From assembly GCA_003864495.1 (NCBI GenBank), contig PEDN01001352.1, positions 1,240,001 through 1,304,000 of the forward strand: 64,000 nt of DNA, written 5' to 3'. This document shows positions 22,477 through 36,175 of this stretch, in pieces. This DNA is from Nemopilema nomurai (taxonomy: Eukaryota > Cnidaria > Scyphozoa > Rhizostomeae > Rhizostomatidae). Made by a program: the position numbers and the translations under genes. Under the pieces are notes generated by a model. It worked only from the letters and a program-made list of their open reading frames with translations. It searched no databases and had not been told where the DNA came from. Positions within the stretch are counted from its first letter, which is position 1, and each line of letters begins with the position of its first letter.

Positions 22477-25400
22477 CTCTACGAAATGTTGTTGTTTTGC
22501 TCGGTAATAGAATCCTGTTGTAACAGCAAAAAGCAACCAACTTTCAGTTGAAAATGTTTCTTTGATTGCAGAAGTTCGGCATTCCACAAGGACAATCTTT
22601 CTGTCCTCCTTCACCTCCAGATTTCACGTGCAATGCTCTTGCCTTGTTTTCAATCTGCAAGTTCTGAACGTCTTTTTGAAAAAGAAAAAAATCCCAAGTC
22701 CCCTTTAAGTCTTCAAATAGGTTCTTCTTTCTTAAGGACAGCCACGTTTTCTTTTGTTTTGGTCGTCTATGCAGCAATACTTCCTGGTGTTTGTTCAATA
22801 TTTTGTTGAAACAATTAGGGATCGTTGTGTTTTTAGTACAACACCTACAGACGATGCTTTCTCCTTCCCAGTTGAACTCTTCGCTCTGGATCTTTTCTTC
22901 GCAAAAGCAAGTGCTTCGAAACTGAATGCCTAGTTTCTAATTCAAATCAATTAAGTACCAACTCTTAAATACTAATCGCTTGGGTAAGCGAGTTAATGAG
23001 CCTGAAGAACCGAAAAAGTTTGAGTAAACATGTTGTCCCAGCTGAAAACACGTTTCGCGAAGGAGCCGTTTATTACGCCTATTCCTAGGCAATTACTAGC
23101 TTAGCAAAGCAGCCTAACATGCATTTGTCGAGCGAATCAGAATGCTCAGTTACTCAGAATATTCAGGTACAACTCAATAGATTCGATCTATCATCTCCAG
23201 ACAATGGAATTCAGCTGATGATGTCTGTTTAGGTTTAGTCACATGGGCGCTTTGAGAAATAGTGTCATCTCTTTGGTTCTGAGGCCTTCTATTCACCTTG
23301 CAAAGCTTGCTTCTCAAATCTAGCTACCTACAATCTCTTGACAGCTTTGAAAGAGTCCATTCTTTCTTATTTCAAGTGGCGATGAGCATGTTAACTCTAA
23401 AATGCAGCCCTACAAGCTCACACTTATGATAATCATTTTCTTAGGTTTGAACTTAACTTTGTGCATATTACGCGAGGATGATCTTCTGTTGGAGTAGTTT
23501 GGTGTACTTTTTCTTGTGAGTGACTCTTTACTTTAAAAAAGGGAGAATGAAATTAGAATCAAGGAACTTTACCTCCTATCTGGTTAGAGGGTAGCGCACG
23601 TGAATGCTAGACCTCCAAATAACGATTCACTTCGTTTCCGTGAAGCAGAAACTCTGGGTTATTTCATTGCTTTCGCCATATTTCATTGTTTTGGCCATAT
23701 TCTCTGTTTCTGGCTGCTTGTGCCTTTCCTTTTCTTGACTCTGATTGAACTTAGTGTTTAACATAGATACAAGCAAATATATGATTCAGTAAAAACATAA
23801 ATAGGACAAGTGTTGTTTCTTGGTGATCATTTACTTGAACGATTCCTTGAGCATTTGTTTAAGGTACAGATGACGTGAATCCTTAAGCAAATTCTAGATA
23901 TTCATATTTGTTTTAACACGCTTCATTTGCTTGTCTAACAGTGCTCCATATGTGTGTGTATGAAACTATAAATGTACATGCATATTGGAAGAAAAGAATA
24001 TAGCAGAGAGAATAGAGCATATTGGAAGAAAGGCTACATTGTATCTTCGTAAGCCTGTCTCGTAGCAAAATGTATGCGATATATATATATATAAATAAAT
24101 ATATATATATAATTTATACCATTTTCTACACCTATCCTGTTTCTTCACTAAACCATTAATGCCAACTATATATAAGTACATCAAAACAAGACGTTAAACT
24201 TACGACCAGATGGCATCTTTCGCAAACTAAACTTTACATTACAATTCTTCCCCAACTTTCAAGATTTGTTCAGTGTATGTTACTGGGTCCTTTTTGTTAA
24301 CTGCCATCATGCCTATCATATCTAAACAACCAGCAATGTTGCCACGACTCTTCTTTGTGGCTTGCCAGATTTATTTGGATGAAAGGATCACGAACAGAGC
24401 GAACCGCGGGCGACAATTCAGTCTGCGAATAACCAGAAACTTTATTCAGCTCCCGTTGCTTACTCACGCACTAATTAATCGCAATTCTGAAGATAAACAA
24501 TGTTGCTGCAACATTTAAATTATCGGCAAGATGTTTCGAAATGTAATTAATGAAAATTTTATTTCTTAGCCTATTGTACCTGGAGTTTTTTTAGCTGGAA
24601 ACGTTTGTTTTGATAAGAGATGGAATTTTAAATCTAGAACGCTTATTAATCAGAGTGAGTCAATATCTAGTCAATATCTAGCACTTTTCATTAACCAAAC
24701 ATTGTTGTCATAGCTAATTTCCGTGTGAAAAGATTTGCTTTCTTCAGTATAAATCTCGCTCGAAGAATATTCGTTTCCATTGTTCGTGACATTAATAATT
24801 TCGTTTGATTAGGCTGTAATTGGTGTTTGACCTTCTTATGCCAAATTTAGAAATGCTCTTGGCAGCATTTTAAGTCAAGTTACAAAGTACTTCTTGATAA
24901 TCTTATGCTTTTCACGTGCTTTTTTAATTAGATACTAGTGGCTTCGAGCTGGCTTGGGTTTTAACTATTTTAGTCCCTGCCATTTCCGTTAAAGTTTGTA
25001 ATTCTATATGTGCGTCTATAGGCTTCAGATTCTGAAAAAATTATTGTTTTCTGCTGCTGCTGTTAATAACTAGTGTGACGCTAAAAGCTATTTGCTCCAT
25101 ATTACGTTATTTTCTAAAACAAGCAAGGCAAATAGGTTGATCTTGGTAAATTGCTTTCTTATCAGCGATGGATTTATCTCTTGTTGACACAAATGTTCAA
25201 ATAGGGAATCAAGAAAGTCGATAACTTTTCATGTCCGTACAATTTGCTCTTGATTTTCAATTAATGATTTCAAGAGGCGGAAAATTCATTATTCGTGATT
25301 CGAATGAGAATCATTTATTTTGTGGTCGATGTCATAGAAAACGATCAATTCTTGTTTGTTCTATATGAAGCTGGGAAAAGTACGATCAAGTGGACACTTT

Positions 25401-26587
25401 AGAATCAATTATTTGATTTAATGCGAAGAATGAATTATTGAAGAGCGAATAATTTGACAAAAATGGGTTACTTATCTTCTAATTGATTAATTGAATCCTT
25501 TCAGCGTGTGTAAATATAAGGATGAGTCGGAGACTTTTGAATGCTAAGCTGGACAATGCCCCCAGCAAGTTGAAGGATGATAGAAAATGAGTCTTCATTT
25601 ATTGTTCTATTCACGTTGGAAGACTTTTCCAGACCTTTACGAATTCCTCAGTCTTTCACCTGACTTACTTTGAAGATCTTTTTCGCCCAAGAATGTAAAG
25701 TATAAGGTATTAAATTTGAAACATGAACTGAATAGTTAATGTTTTAATTAGAAAAAAACGAGGAAAACTTTGTTGTGCAAAAAATAACGTTTTTGTAATC
25801 ATGAGTTCAGTGTGTAGCAGGCGTCGTGATATCAAAGCCTAAACGTCTAACCAAAAGGTATCTCTACGAATAGAAGATCCAAAATGAAATGAAATCCACC
25901 TCTCTTTTGAAAAGCGACGTGACAAATAAATGGAGAGTAAAATGGCTGCATTAAATAATGACTGATGCATTTCAGATTCATTGCCAGCATTGTCAATCAA
26001 CAGTCTCTGTAATAATCGATGCCGAAAAATATCAAAGGTACTGAATAATTAGTCAGTAGTTTTTAGCAATGATTGGCAAACAGCTATTATGTTAGTGGAG
26101 TTGGTATTCAGTACACTGTGCAATGAAAACATTTCTTTGTTAGTTTGCAGAACGGAAATGATGGAGGATGAAGTCGTTTTGAATACGAGACTAAAAAATT
26201 CCTCAATAGAGGCAGACTTTGTGCTTCCCGCTCTTGAGGACACAGGCTTGAAACGTCTAAAAAGCATGAAAGGCACTTAGTCTAAATAAAAAAGGGATTT
26301 TGAACAATCCAAGCTCATTGTTTGTTTGCACAACTGTCGATACAGGGCCTCAACAAACACAAAATCGCCTCTCGTCAGGTGTCAGCAGTGGAAGCTTCGT
26401 AAATATTGTTTTCCTATTGTTTAATGAGGTGGAAAACAAAAGGTGGCATATACGCATGCTCGTGTGAAATATGTCGTAACCGCCTCCGTGGACGGTTTGT
26501 TTGCACTGCTTGCTGGCATATGAACACAGAGGCGTCTGCGCCAGCAAAGAGGAGCGTGCGGACGCAGCCTTAGGCCTGATTTCTTTG
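22477..26587. other. Upstream region of the homeobox gene; no other gene seen
   Basis: This is AT-rich DNA upstream of the homeobox start, where its promoter must lie. No core promoter could be picked with confidence. A (TA)n-like microsatellite sits at about 24080-24110. Small direct repeats such as GTCAATATCTA occur at about 24659-24680. Confidence 0.4.
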
Positions 26588-27402
26588 GCTGCGTTTACAT
26601 GACGCAGGATTCGCTTCATATCGGATTAGTTTTTGACAAGGAAAGTAGTCTTTCCAGCCTCCAGTTTCTTAAAGATTAGTAATATCTTGAAAAAGAAGGT
26701 TGCTACGTATTTGAAAAATGGGTGCAAGTCTAATCACGGTTGTAAAGAGAAATTTTACTGTATCAACATTAAACTTGCTTTCTTTAATTATAAAATAACA
26801 AATTTTGAAAAAACCGCTCCAAATCTGGGGTTGAGGCCACAAGGATGTAACTGAGGTTGCGGAACAAGTTCATACTGGATTCGAGCATTGACACGAGATC
26901 TTTACCCAGTCCAGTTTTGTAGCGGAGCGAAACCATACCGGATTGGGTCTTCGTCGTGTAAACAGAAGGCCTATCTGTTATGAAGTGAATCCGATATGAA
27001 GTGAATCCGATATGAATTGAATCCGATATGAAAAGAATCCGATATGAAGTGAATCCAATATGAAGTGAATCCGATATGAACTGAATCCAATATGAAGTGA
27101 ATCCAATATGAAGTGAATCCGATATTAAGTGAATCCAATATGAAGTGAATCCGATATTAAGTGAATCCGATATGAAGTGATTCCAATATGAAGTGAATCC
27201 GATATGAAGTGAATCCAATATGAAGTGAATCCAATATGAAGTGAATCCGATATGAAGTGAATCCAATATGAAGTGAATCCAATATGAAGTGAATCCGATA
27301 TTAAGTGAATCTGATATGAAGTGAATCCAATATGAAGTGAATCCGATCCGGTATGAAGTGGATCCAATATTAAGTGAATCCGGTATCGGGTAAACGGGGC
27401 TT
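26588..27402. mobile_element. Inverted-repeat DNA transposon carrying a TIR-derived minisatellite
   Basis: The left end reads GGCTGCGTTTACATGACGC then AGGATTCGCTTCATATCGGAT. The reverse complement of the right end reads AGCCCCGTTTACCCGATACC then GGATTCACTTAATATTGGAT, an imperfect ~40-bp terminal inverted repeat. A further copy of the GTTTACAC end lies inside at about 26950-26985, directly before the array. The interior between 26640 and 26950 is non-coding. There is no transposase, so it is non-autonomous, and the superfamily is undetermined. Confidence 0.6.
26983..27385. repeat. 16-bp minisatellite (GAATCCGATATGAAGT), ~25 copies
   Basis: Tandem GAATCCGATATGAAGT and GAATCCAATATGAAGT units. 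The unit equals the inner part of the element's own terminal repeat (left end at about 26611-26626, inverted). The main variant is CCGAT versus CCAAT, with occasional ATTAAGT. A 235-codon minus-strand frame with 16-residue repeats (SDSLHIGFTSYWIHFI) results from 3 x 16 = 48 bp and is not evidence of a gene. Confidence 0.95.
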
Positions 27403-30400
27403 ATAAACATGATCGCAAATTCATAGCGATCGCAACTGACTAAAACATAAGGTTCGCAGAAAAAATCAATCGTGAGGATTGTAAGTCGCAAATTGCAGTA
27501 ATCTTTGCTTTCTTTGTAACCCTTGCGATTCTAGGGAAACCAGGCTTAGAGACCACGAGACTGTCTTTATTTCGATAACTAGTAGATGAATCCTAAGGAT
27601 TCAAAAGTAAAAGAAACACTAAGCAATTCCTTTGCATGTATCGATCATATTTTTGACCTTTAGAAGCTTCAATAAATAATAATAGACATCGATTGAGTTA
27701 TTCTCTAAGTAAGAGTGATTGTCGATGATGATAAAAGTTGGATCTCATTTGCAACATTTGGTGCCAAGATTAGCTTGAAAGTTTCACCATTTATCTGACC
27801 TTCTATATTTCTGACATTTTTTCCTCAAAGGAGATCGCCTTCAGATCACCCAGGCTTGCTTTTGATTTCCGCTTTGCTGCTATTGTTAGGTTGGATTCTG
27901 TCTTCACTCTTCAAAGGCAGCACAAAAACCGACCTAAAATCAAGTCATGACCAATCTTCCACAGTTATAAGCTTAAAAATTCTTGTGCATCGTAAAGGTC
28001 TTGTCCTCAAGTGTAACGATTCTGTGTTCTTTGGTAGCGTGGAAGGAGATGACATGCTTAGGCCCGAAGGCCTAAGCCAAGTAAGACAACAGAGTAGTCG
28101 ATAGATCACTGTATTCCCAATCTGTTCCAAATACGACTGACCTAATGGTCACGAAACACACTGAATATAACACTGAGTATAATTGGAGATGACAATCAAC
28201 AGTAATACGTCACTCTACAACAATGAACGGGATCACAATAACGGAAACGACACATTGACATAAGACAATACATACTTGTTAACAAGATTAAGATTAATCA
28301 GACACACTGCACGCAACACAATTAATTAACAAAACTCTAACACGTTACACAAGCAAGAAGTTGGTTGTTTGTAGGTTTTCAAAAAGTAAATCTCCTGTCA
28401 TCAATTACCAAATTGGTAATCCTTTCCTCTCGCACCATCTAGTTTTCATTGCAGCCGAATGGTTCTTCCACTAACGAATCTTTATAGGTATTTCGTTGCT
28501 ACTGTTTACACCACTAGCAATCAGAGTAGATATTTAATGTGTATGAATCCTATATCGTCAAACGAATTTTCAGTCTTTTCTCGTAATTATCTATTGCAAG
28601 AATATATCTACCGATCTTTTAACTAGACACTAAGCAAGCTGGCACGAAATTTCAATTACAGATATCTGCTTGCTAAAATCTTTCTCAAGAGATTTTTGGA
28701 TTATTTTTTCTTTCCTTCTCTTCATTAAATGCGATCATGTTCGTTGGAGTGATATCTCTTATCTGATCTTGCAGTTAATCAAGTTTTTTCTCAATCAGTA
28801 ACCTCGCTGATATTCTGAGTAGACGAAATATGAACATTAATTTTACTTTATAACTCGAAGTTTAATTCATTATTTCATTATTACATAATTCGCTTAGTGG
28901 TTGTTTTCAGTTCACAAAGATCAAAACCATAAGCTTTCTTACATCAGTAACGCTTTTATATCCTTTTGCATTAAATATCAACTAATTATAAGATTTAATG
29001 AAGCGGCCCACTGCCAATAGACCTTTCTGGCCTCAAGCGTTGGTGTTTGAATGGAAAATTACTTTACAATGTTAGGCTAGAAAAGCTATTCGCTAACTAA
29101 TCATTCGATACTGTTGGCAAATTACTTTCAAGATTATCGAAAGTTCCCAAGGATTGTTTCCAGGCAGAAGGAACATTTCGGTTGGAAGTACTAAAGCTTT
29201 TGGGATCTTTGGCTGATCCTAAACTGTCCCCATTCATTTTATAAAAGAATCTTCGTGTTTTCATTCTAAAGTAAGCATTTTGATAGCTATACCAGAAAAA
29301 CAGATGAAGGGATATAGAACAATAAACCTTTCTTTTTATTCATTAATAAGGGTTCTTCATTTAGTCTCAGCGAAAAAGTTATCTTTCTCTAATTCCGAAG
29401 ATTGTCGTCATCTTACGTTTTGAGTCATCAAGCAGGTTTTAGTACTCTACTTTAAAAATTTACATTAGAGCTAACTTAGTGAGTCTTAATGAATGTCACT
29501 CTTTTAAAGAGCTTTCAATATTCTCTTTTCAACGTAAAACTTCATCGTTGACCACAAGAAGACAGATAAAAAGTTTTCAAATCATTTTCTTTCGCAGCTA
29601 CAAATTTTCTCTTTCATTTTCTGAATTTTAAACCCCAATAAATATACTACCCTCTAGGCAACTACTAGAAATGTACTTAGCAGCTAATTTATCTAATTAT
29701 ATTTTAAGGAGTGTCCTGGTTTTTGGAGCTTTTCATGTTTTTTATATGGCATGGTGTTTCATTGATTTGCTCGTGGAAATCGCAAAAACCTTTTCAAGGA
29801 TTGACCTATTTTCTTTCCCAACTTCCAAAAATACTTATGCCTTCTTTTACTGTAGCAATTTCGTTTGTTGAGTACTTTTATTCATTTTATCTAAGAAGTA
29901 TACTCGTTCATCTCTTGATGTATCTTTCTTCTCATGCGTTATTCCCATCTAAAACTGTAAATAAACTGATCATCCCGCTTCTCGTTCCTTTAGCTAATTG
30001 ATGTTTCTTTTCCATCACATTTCAATGTAAAAGTTTTATGGTTTATGGGTCAAAACCTAACAGTCAAACCATTCCTCAAGCTGCACTGAACTGAACCTTT
30101 TTTCAATGTCAGATTTAATTTTCAAAAATTTGCTGATGTTTAGGGGTAATGGAACAGAAAAATTTGTCAAGCAAGTGTCAAAAATACAAGGAACTTTGTT
30201 CTACTTTTGGGTCTCAAGAAGTCTCCCTTATGATTGCAGATGCTTCTTATCATTTTTTTAGCAAAAACTAAAACATATCTTCCTACCATTTTATTTCTAA
30301 AAACTTTTGATGACACAGATATCAAATGCTGCTTATTAATGCTACTTAAAAACACTTGCCACTTCTCTTCATTAACCTGAAAAGGTGATATCTCGCAGAA

Positions 30401-33400
30401 TGTTCTACCTCTTTATTCTACCACAGTAAACACACTGTCATAATCACATAGTAAACACAATTTAGATCCCAACGATTTACAGCTGATCCTGTTCAAAAGC
30501 ATGCGGCGACAAAAACTTGAATTGCAGCCCCAGCTATAGACGAATGTGTTGCTTTATTTGTCCGTTTTCAACTGGGTTATGAAATTATGAGCTCAATTGG
30601 AGTCTGAAAATTATCAAAGCTGTCTATTTTCAGAGACGGCAAAACAAAATTGAACCTGGGAGTGCTAGGATCCAAGTTTAGTGACATAGGAGGACCATGG
30701 TTGGGTTCGACGCAAAAGAAAATATTTTAAATTGAGCCTTCTAAAATGGCTAAAGATGCATCTCCAGGGCTAAAATTTAACAAAACAAATACCATACTGC
30801 CTAGAATAGACTGTTCGATGATTCTCATTGATCATTGCTTTTTAGAAAACATTAAGAGAGTCGGTGTCAAGCTAAAACTCTGGTGATAGACGTTAGGGAA
30901 AGGAAAAGAGGGTGAACATTGATTCAGATTGCACATCTCAATGATGTTGAATCGACTGAGTGAATTTTATTTCCAGAACTTATATGTGCATCTTCTTTTT
31001 CTCAAGAATTTTCAGTAGGTTATAATTACACATAAAATGTTAAACTGCAATGAGAGTTGTCTACTGAAATGCTGCAAATAAAAGATAAATACTAGAAATA
31101 TACCTCAATAACTTAGTTAATAGATCAAATAAATCAAGCAGTACATAAAAAGTTCGTTTTGTTTCCTAATCTGTTTTAAAAAGTAATAGAAGCTCTCACT
31201 GCACTAGTTTGGTTGTTCGTTCCTTTAGACCTATGTTCTGAATTTAATTGTTTCTTATTTGTTTTTTTCTACTATTATCGCTTAAAATTGTTCTACAGCT
31301 TGCCCCTTTTTATCATCGTAGCTTAAACTTTAGATTTTTCATCTTCATTGATTTGTTATCTTTAGCTTCATTGTTTCATTGTTTCATTATTTCGGATTCT
31401 GACCTGAGCTCAGGGCATTTTGGACAAATCTATGCTCTCGTGGTTAGGTAGCTCTTTTCCTTAATAATGAACACTTTTGGATGAAAAACTAGTGATCACC
31501 GTCCACAGCAATATTCAGATAGTTTAAATGCCTGTTAGTATGTACATTCTGTATTTATCCAGTTGCCCTCTTTTCAATACTCAGTGTATCTTCTCAAATG
31601 CCCAACCAGTGCAAACAGGGGCGAAACTGCTGGGGGGGGGGTATGGGGGTTAGCTACATATGCTTATGATATAAATTTAAAAACCAAGCTGATCAATCGA
31701 CAAAAAGCGACTTTCGAATGAAGTTATCCATGTAGATTTCTTTGATAAATGTTTTCGAGAATTTTATTTCACTACCCGACTTTTACGTTCAGTTTAGGAA
31801 ATGTTAGGATAAATGTTTGCAGTGTATAGTGTAGAAATGCAATCGTAATCTTTAGGATGCTCTCATTTGAAGAGTATTTAGAATATAGAGAAAGTTCGCG
31901 ACAAAAATTTGCTCTTACGTTTTATGAGCTCGATTCAGTTAAAATTTTTGAAATCTATCGTAACAGATTTTACACCGGGCAATTTTAGTGGGTAGCGCTA
32001 AAATGAATAAAAATGGCCTTCGTTGGCGTTTGTTTACAGTTTCTTGTTATCTGATTGGTCAGAACTCGGGGGGTGTGTCTGCTGTATTAACCAATCAAAG
32101 ATTTGAAGCTCATGCCCTTAATAAGTCAACTATAATGAGTTCACCAGGGAGCACACAAACTTGACTTCGTCCTTTGAGACGGTGTCCATTGGCAACGACG
32201 TTCATAAGCACGTGCTGTTCAGCGTCGTGGAATCCGTTCAAAATTCCTTCGCATGCCCCCTAAGAGCTACTTGCATGCCACCCCTTTCAAGGGGGCTGTC
32301 TATAGACAGCTCCTAATTAATTGTCGAGGAAATTCACGGGCACGCTCTTTTCGTCCAATAAATTATTGTTTTATGCGTGTTTTTATCCGTGCATGTTTGT
32401 CACTGAACACCGAATTTGCTATGCTTATGATATCAGTCTCCCAGTTTTCTCGGTAGTAGCCTTTTAACATTTTTATCTTCCAAAGAAAGCCTATTGCATT
32501 TATGAATATACCTCTTTTACGATCATGTTAGAAATTGGCAGAGATTTCTCTTCACTATAATCCCATAAAATTCCCATAAATCTTTTCTTTTATTGCAAAA
32601 TTTAGTGCATTTATTTTTACCACCTTTAATGGAAAGCCAAACGTAGTATTTGAGAAGAATTCAAGGTAGTGATTTCAGAATTATAAGGCCGTTTTAAACT
32701 TTGGGGAATTGCGAAGGCGCGCAAAATGTCTGATTGTTTTTCTTCACGCCAATGTTGGAGGAGTTTATAAACAAACTCGAACCATTTGCATCTGTTCCTT
32801 TCTTTCGTATCGTTATTGTAGGCTTATTTGCCAAAATTTGCAATTCAAATATCAGCTGATCGCTCTTATTCCAAGAAAAAACCAGAACAAACACAGACAA
32901 GGCTTGCAAATTTATTTTGTGATTCAGAACAAATTGTAGCAGGAAATGAGCTAAAATTTTGCTCTGTTTCCTTCGATTGCGGTCTCAGGGAAAGGCGTGG
33001 TTAGGATGGGACTAGAGCGTGTCAGAGATTCTTTCAAACCAAGCCCTCTTTGTCCATTTCTGGATTGGATTTCCAGATCCGTCCCAGTGATGGTACGATC
33101 AATCGTCCCACTTTGGACTTTGACCCCTCGGGCCAGCCTTGTTTTCCGGGGAGCTGTTATTGCATCACTCTGTTAGTTTCTGAATTCTTGAAAGTCTCTG
33201 TTCTTATTGAATTTGAACTCTGATGATCTGCTAGCAACGAAGGGATTGAATGTAAGTAAATCGGATTAAATTTCCTAATTTATTTTCATGGATTAGTGAC
33301 TTTTTCAGGGGCATTTTTCTGGGCTTCTGTTTTCGTTTTTGAGCCTCTTAACACGAGTAAGACCTCTGAGCGAATTAGAAATCGTTTTCTGTCGAAATCG

Positions 33401-33732
33401 TTCTCGTTAATAAGAATTCGTTCATTCTTGGTCTGCGTGTAATCTACCAAAAAGAAGAGGAAAAATGGCGTCCATATTATGTTTTGACAAACCTAACATT
33501 ACAAACGCTCGATAAGGAGCAAACGTGATATTTAACGCTTTTAGCTTACTTTAACGCTAGTATCTCAGCGTTGACTTGAGAGGAAAGAGCTTTGCACCGT
33601 AGAAACTCTAGCGCAGATTACACGAAACATAGTCCATGCACGAAACTATTTTCAGGTTCTGTTCTTTGGTAAGGATTCTAGGAATGGGTTGAAGACTTAA
33701 TTATTGTCATCTTCTTATTCATTTTATTTGTA
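27403..33732. other. Long AT-rich intergenic stretch; no gene seen
   Basis: No conserved peptide or splice-bounded exon was recognised in about 6.3 kb. A perfect hairpin CTTAGGCC-CGAA-GGCCTAAG lies at 28057-28076. A G10 run occurs at about 31632-31641. Hydrophobic frames around 29671-30001 come from T-rich composition. Confidence 0.45.
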
Positions 33733-34064
33733 CCGTAAATCCGCGAATTAGCCCCCTGGGGGCTTATTTATTTTTGATGACATTTTTGGATGGGGGCTTA
33801 TTCGAGGGGGGCTTATTCGAGGGGGGTGGTTAAAAAATTTCCTGAAACATGCCACATAAAAAGATAATTTTTGAAATTAACATTTGATTAAATTTTTAAC
33901 AAAAATATAAATTTTTGTGGTTATTCACTAAAATGCCAAAGGCAACCTCAGGAGTCGAAAATCAACAAATCGAGGGGGGCTTATTCGAGGGGGGTCTTAT
34001 TGAAATTTGTATTTCTAGGGTGGGGCTTCTACGGGGGGGGGGGGGGCAATTCGATGATTTACGG
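33733..34064. mobile_element. TA-flanked MITE with GGGGGCTTATTCGA repeats
   Basis: The left end CCGTAAATCCGCGAATTAGC continues CCCC. The reverse complement of the right end is CCGTAAATCATCGAATTGCC followed by CCCC. TA lies directly outside both ends (33731-33732 and 34065-34066), matching a TA target duplication as in Tc1/mariner-type insertions. Inside, GGGGGCTTATTCGAGG words occur in tandem near both ends, and a G14 run sits at the right edge. It is non-coding. Confidence 0.8.
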
Positions 34065-34066
34065 TA

Positions 34067-35867
34067 ACAGCTTGACTTTAACCTTATTTCCCATTTTATT
34101 ATTATCATATTTTATTATGTGTAAGGTATTGATGAGAAAGACACTTTACTCGCAATGTCTTGGCGTATGCACTCACTCGTTTGGACTTTCTAAGGGAGAC
34201 AGCTCTAGGCAGGAAGTCGTAATTAACCGACTACCCGGATGCTCGCGCAAATTACGACAAATGGGAACCAGGCTTCATCAGCATTGTTCGCTAAGCGATG
34301 TTTATGGCCACGGAGCCAGAGCTTGGGTTTAGTATATAAAGGGTTCTATGACGTCTAACATCTCGCCTTTGTTCCTATTAGCTTGGGTACCACAAGCGCA
34401 GAAATCTTACCAAACAGTTTGTTGCCTTTTCCTACTATGAATTTTGATGCGATTGGCTTCTATATCTAATTCAATATGTTAGATAAATTTCAAATTTACC
34501 CAAGTAAAGCTTTCTGGGTGTTTTTGCCATGCTAAAATTGTCATCATTGCTTACTTGACAAAAATGTCCGTTATTTTAATTCAAGTTTTGGTCATGTGAA
34601 ACTGCATCAGGGAAGGCTTGGCTCCTCCTTATCCCTCACTGGGCGTGATTCTGCGCATAAAAAGTACCCACGGCTTTCTAGGGTCAGCCAAAGGCCCTGA
34701 GGATTGGATCAGCTCAAATCTAGACAAATGATTATCAAAAGATGTACTCTATGAGTGGTTATTGGGTTCCAATAAAAAAAGCTGCGAGAAATAGTCAAAT
34801 GCTTTATCAAGTGCGAAACATCAGGCAGCTCAACCTGCAAACACACCAGGAAGTATTCAAAAGAGCCTGTTTCTACGCCTAATGTGTTTTGCTTTTCCGC
34901 GAAGTCCAATTACAACAAATACCACAAGGGTAATAGGTTCCCTGCTTTTTCTTGACAATGGCAAGAAGAGGCTGTTGTGCATTCTCAGAGAAGACGCAGA
35001 GATTAAATTTGTTTATCGAGCTAAAACAACAGCAGTCTGCCTGAGCTAGTCACACGAAGAATAGACATAATTATTAAGCAATTCGGTTCGGAATCATTGC
35101 AATCTTGACAATGCATAGTATTCACAACTGTTTCCATAGTGCTTGAGAATCCCCGTAAAAATGTCTTTTACTCAAAACGATAAAGTTGTCGATCTTGTGT
35201 CTCCAGTTTTCCTCGGTTTCTAACGCAGTCAAGGAAAGAGAGTATGCAGAGAAATAGTAGGTCTTTTTAATACTTTTAAAATACATTCTTTACCCTTTAT
35301 TTAAACAAACAAGCTTTGGAGGAAATAGGTAATTATTTGCAAGTTATTGGGTTATTTTCTCAGTTTTTTATGAATTATAGCATAAAACAAACCGAAATCT
35401 TTGCGGCCGGTAAATTTTCTGATGTGGTTTTCTGCATCGCAAAAACACTGCATTTGTGCTGCATTGTATTTATTTCAAACGAGAACTTGCTATAAACGGC
35501 GAGTTATTGACTTTGGGAATCATAGGAATCAACGAGGGAAACTCTGGGCACGGGTGGTTCAATATCTAGCGGTGAAAGGGGGCGGTGTGATGTCATGAAT
35601 TTTCATAGCTAGGTTGGTGATTTAACGCCATTTTCTATTGTCGATATTGGAACTCGTCTGAGAAGTAACAAAGTTGAATGGTCCCGTCTGCTTTATCAAC
35701 TACCAAAGTCCACAAGCAGTATTTCACATTTCGGCATAGCATTCGATTCAATACCTACATTGTATATCAAGGAAACACATAATAAACACAACCCCAACGT
35801 ATAAAGGTGAGTTTCATGCATCTAATGTAAAGTCAGTTGACATTGTTTTTGAACCATATAATTTGAC
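34067..35867. other. Intergenic; nothing recognised
   Basis: No gene or repeat recognised. Confidence 0.4.
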
Positions 35868-36175
35868 GATGCACAAAAATTGGGACAAATGGTATCAAAG
35901 TTTAGAGGCTATTCAGGAAGAGTGGATATCTGAATGCAAGACAACGGCAATTCTTTGACTCGAGTTTATTCATACAAACAATGTTGTCCTACTGCTAAAC
36001 GAAGCTTCATTTTTGCGCCAAACTTTTTCCCCAGATTGACTGGATGCTATACTTTGTTATCAACGTTGTTTTAGGGGGAGGAGGGGGTTAACAGACATTG
36101 GTGTATCAAAAAAATAAAAATCTAAAAACCAGAGAAAATACTGAAATGTTCCAAAAACTTTTGGCCGGTATTGCA
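35868..36175. mobile_element. Diverged MITE, same family as the copy in KAT5 intron 1 (inverted)
   Basis: The right end reads ATGTTCCAAAAACTTTTGGC followed by CGGTATTGC, matching the right end of the element at 61701-61976. Internally the reverse complement contains CTGTTAACCCCCTCCTCCCC and then CTAAAACAACGTTG, matching ACAGAACCCCCTGCCCCC then TTAAACAATGTTG of that copy. The left end (GATGCACAAAAATTGGGACA) is a degraded partner. Boundaries are approximate. Confidence 0.55.

Noticed and set aside
26784..27491. 235-codon minus-strand frame with 16-residue repeats, looking like a repetitive secreted protein
   Set aside because: The 16-bp repeat gives a 48-bp codon cycle without stops, and the array derives from a transposon end. 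There is no splice or start evidence.
29671..30001. Hydrophobic frames that could be membrane proteins
   Set aside because: T-rich DNA yields Phe/Leu/Ile-rich translations. No conserved motif, splice site or partner exon was found.
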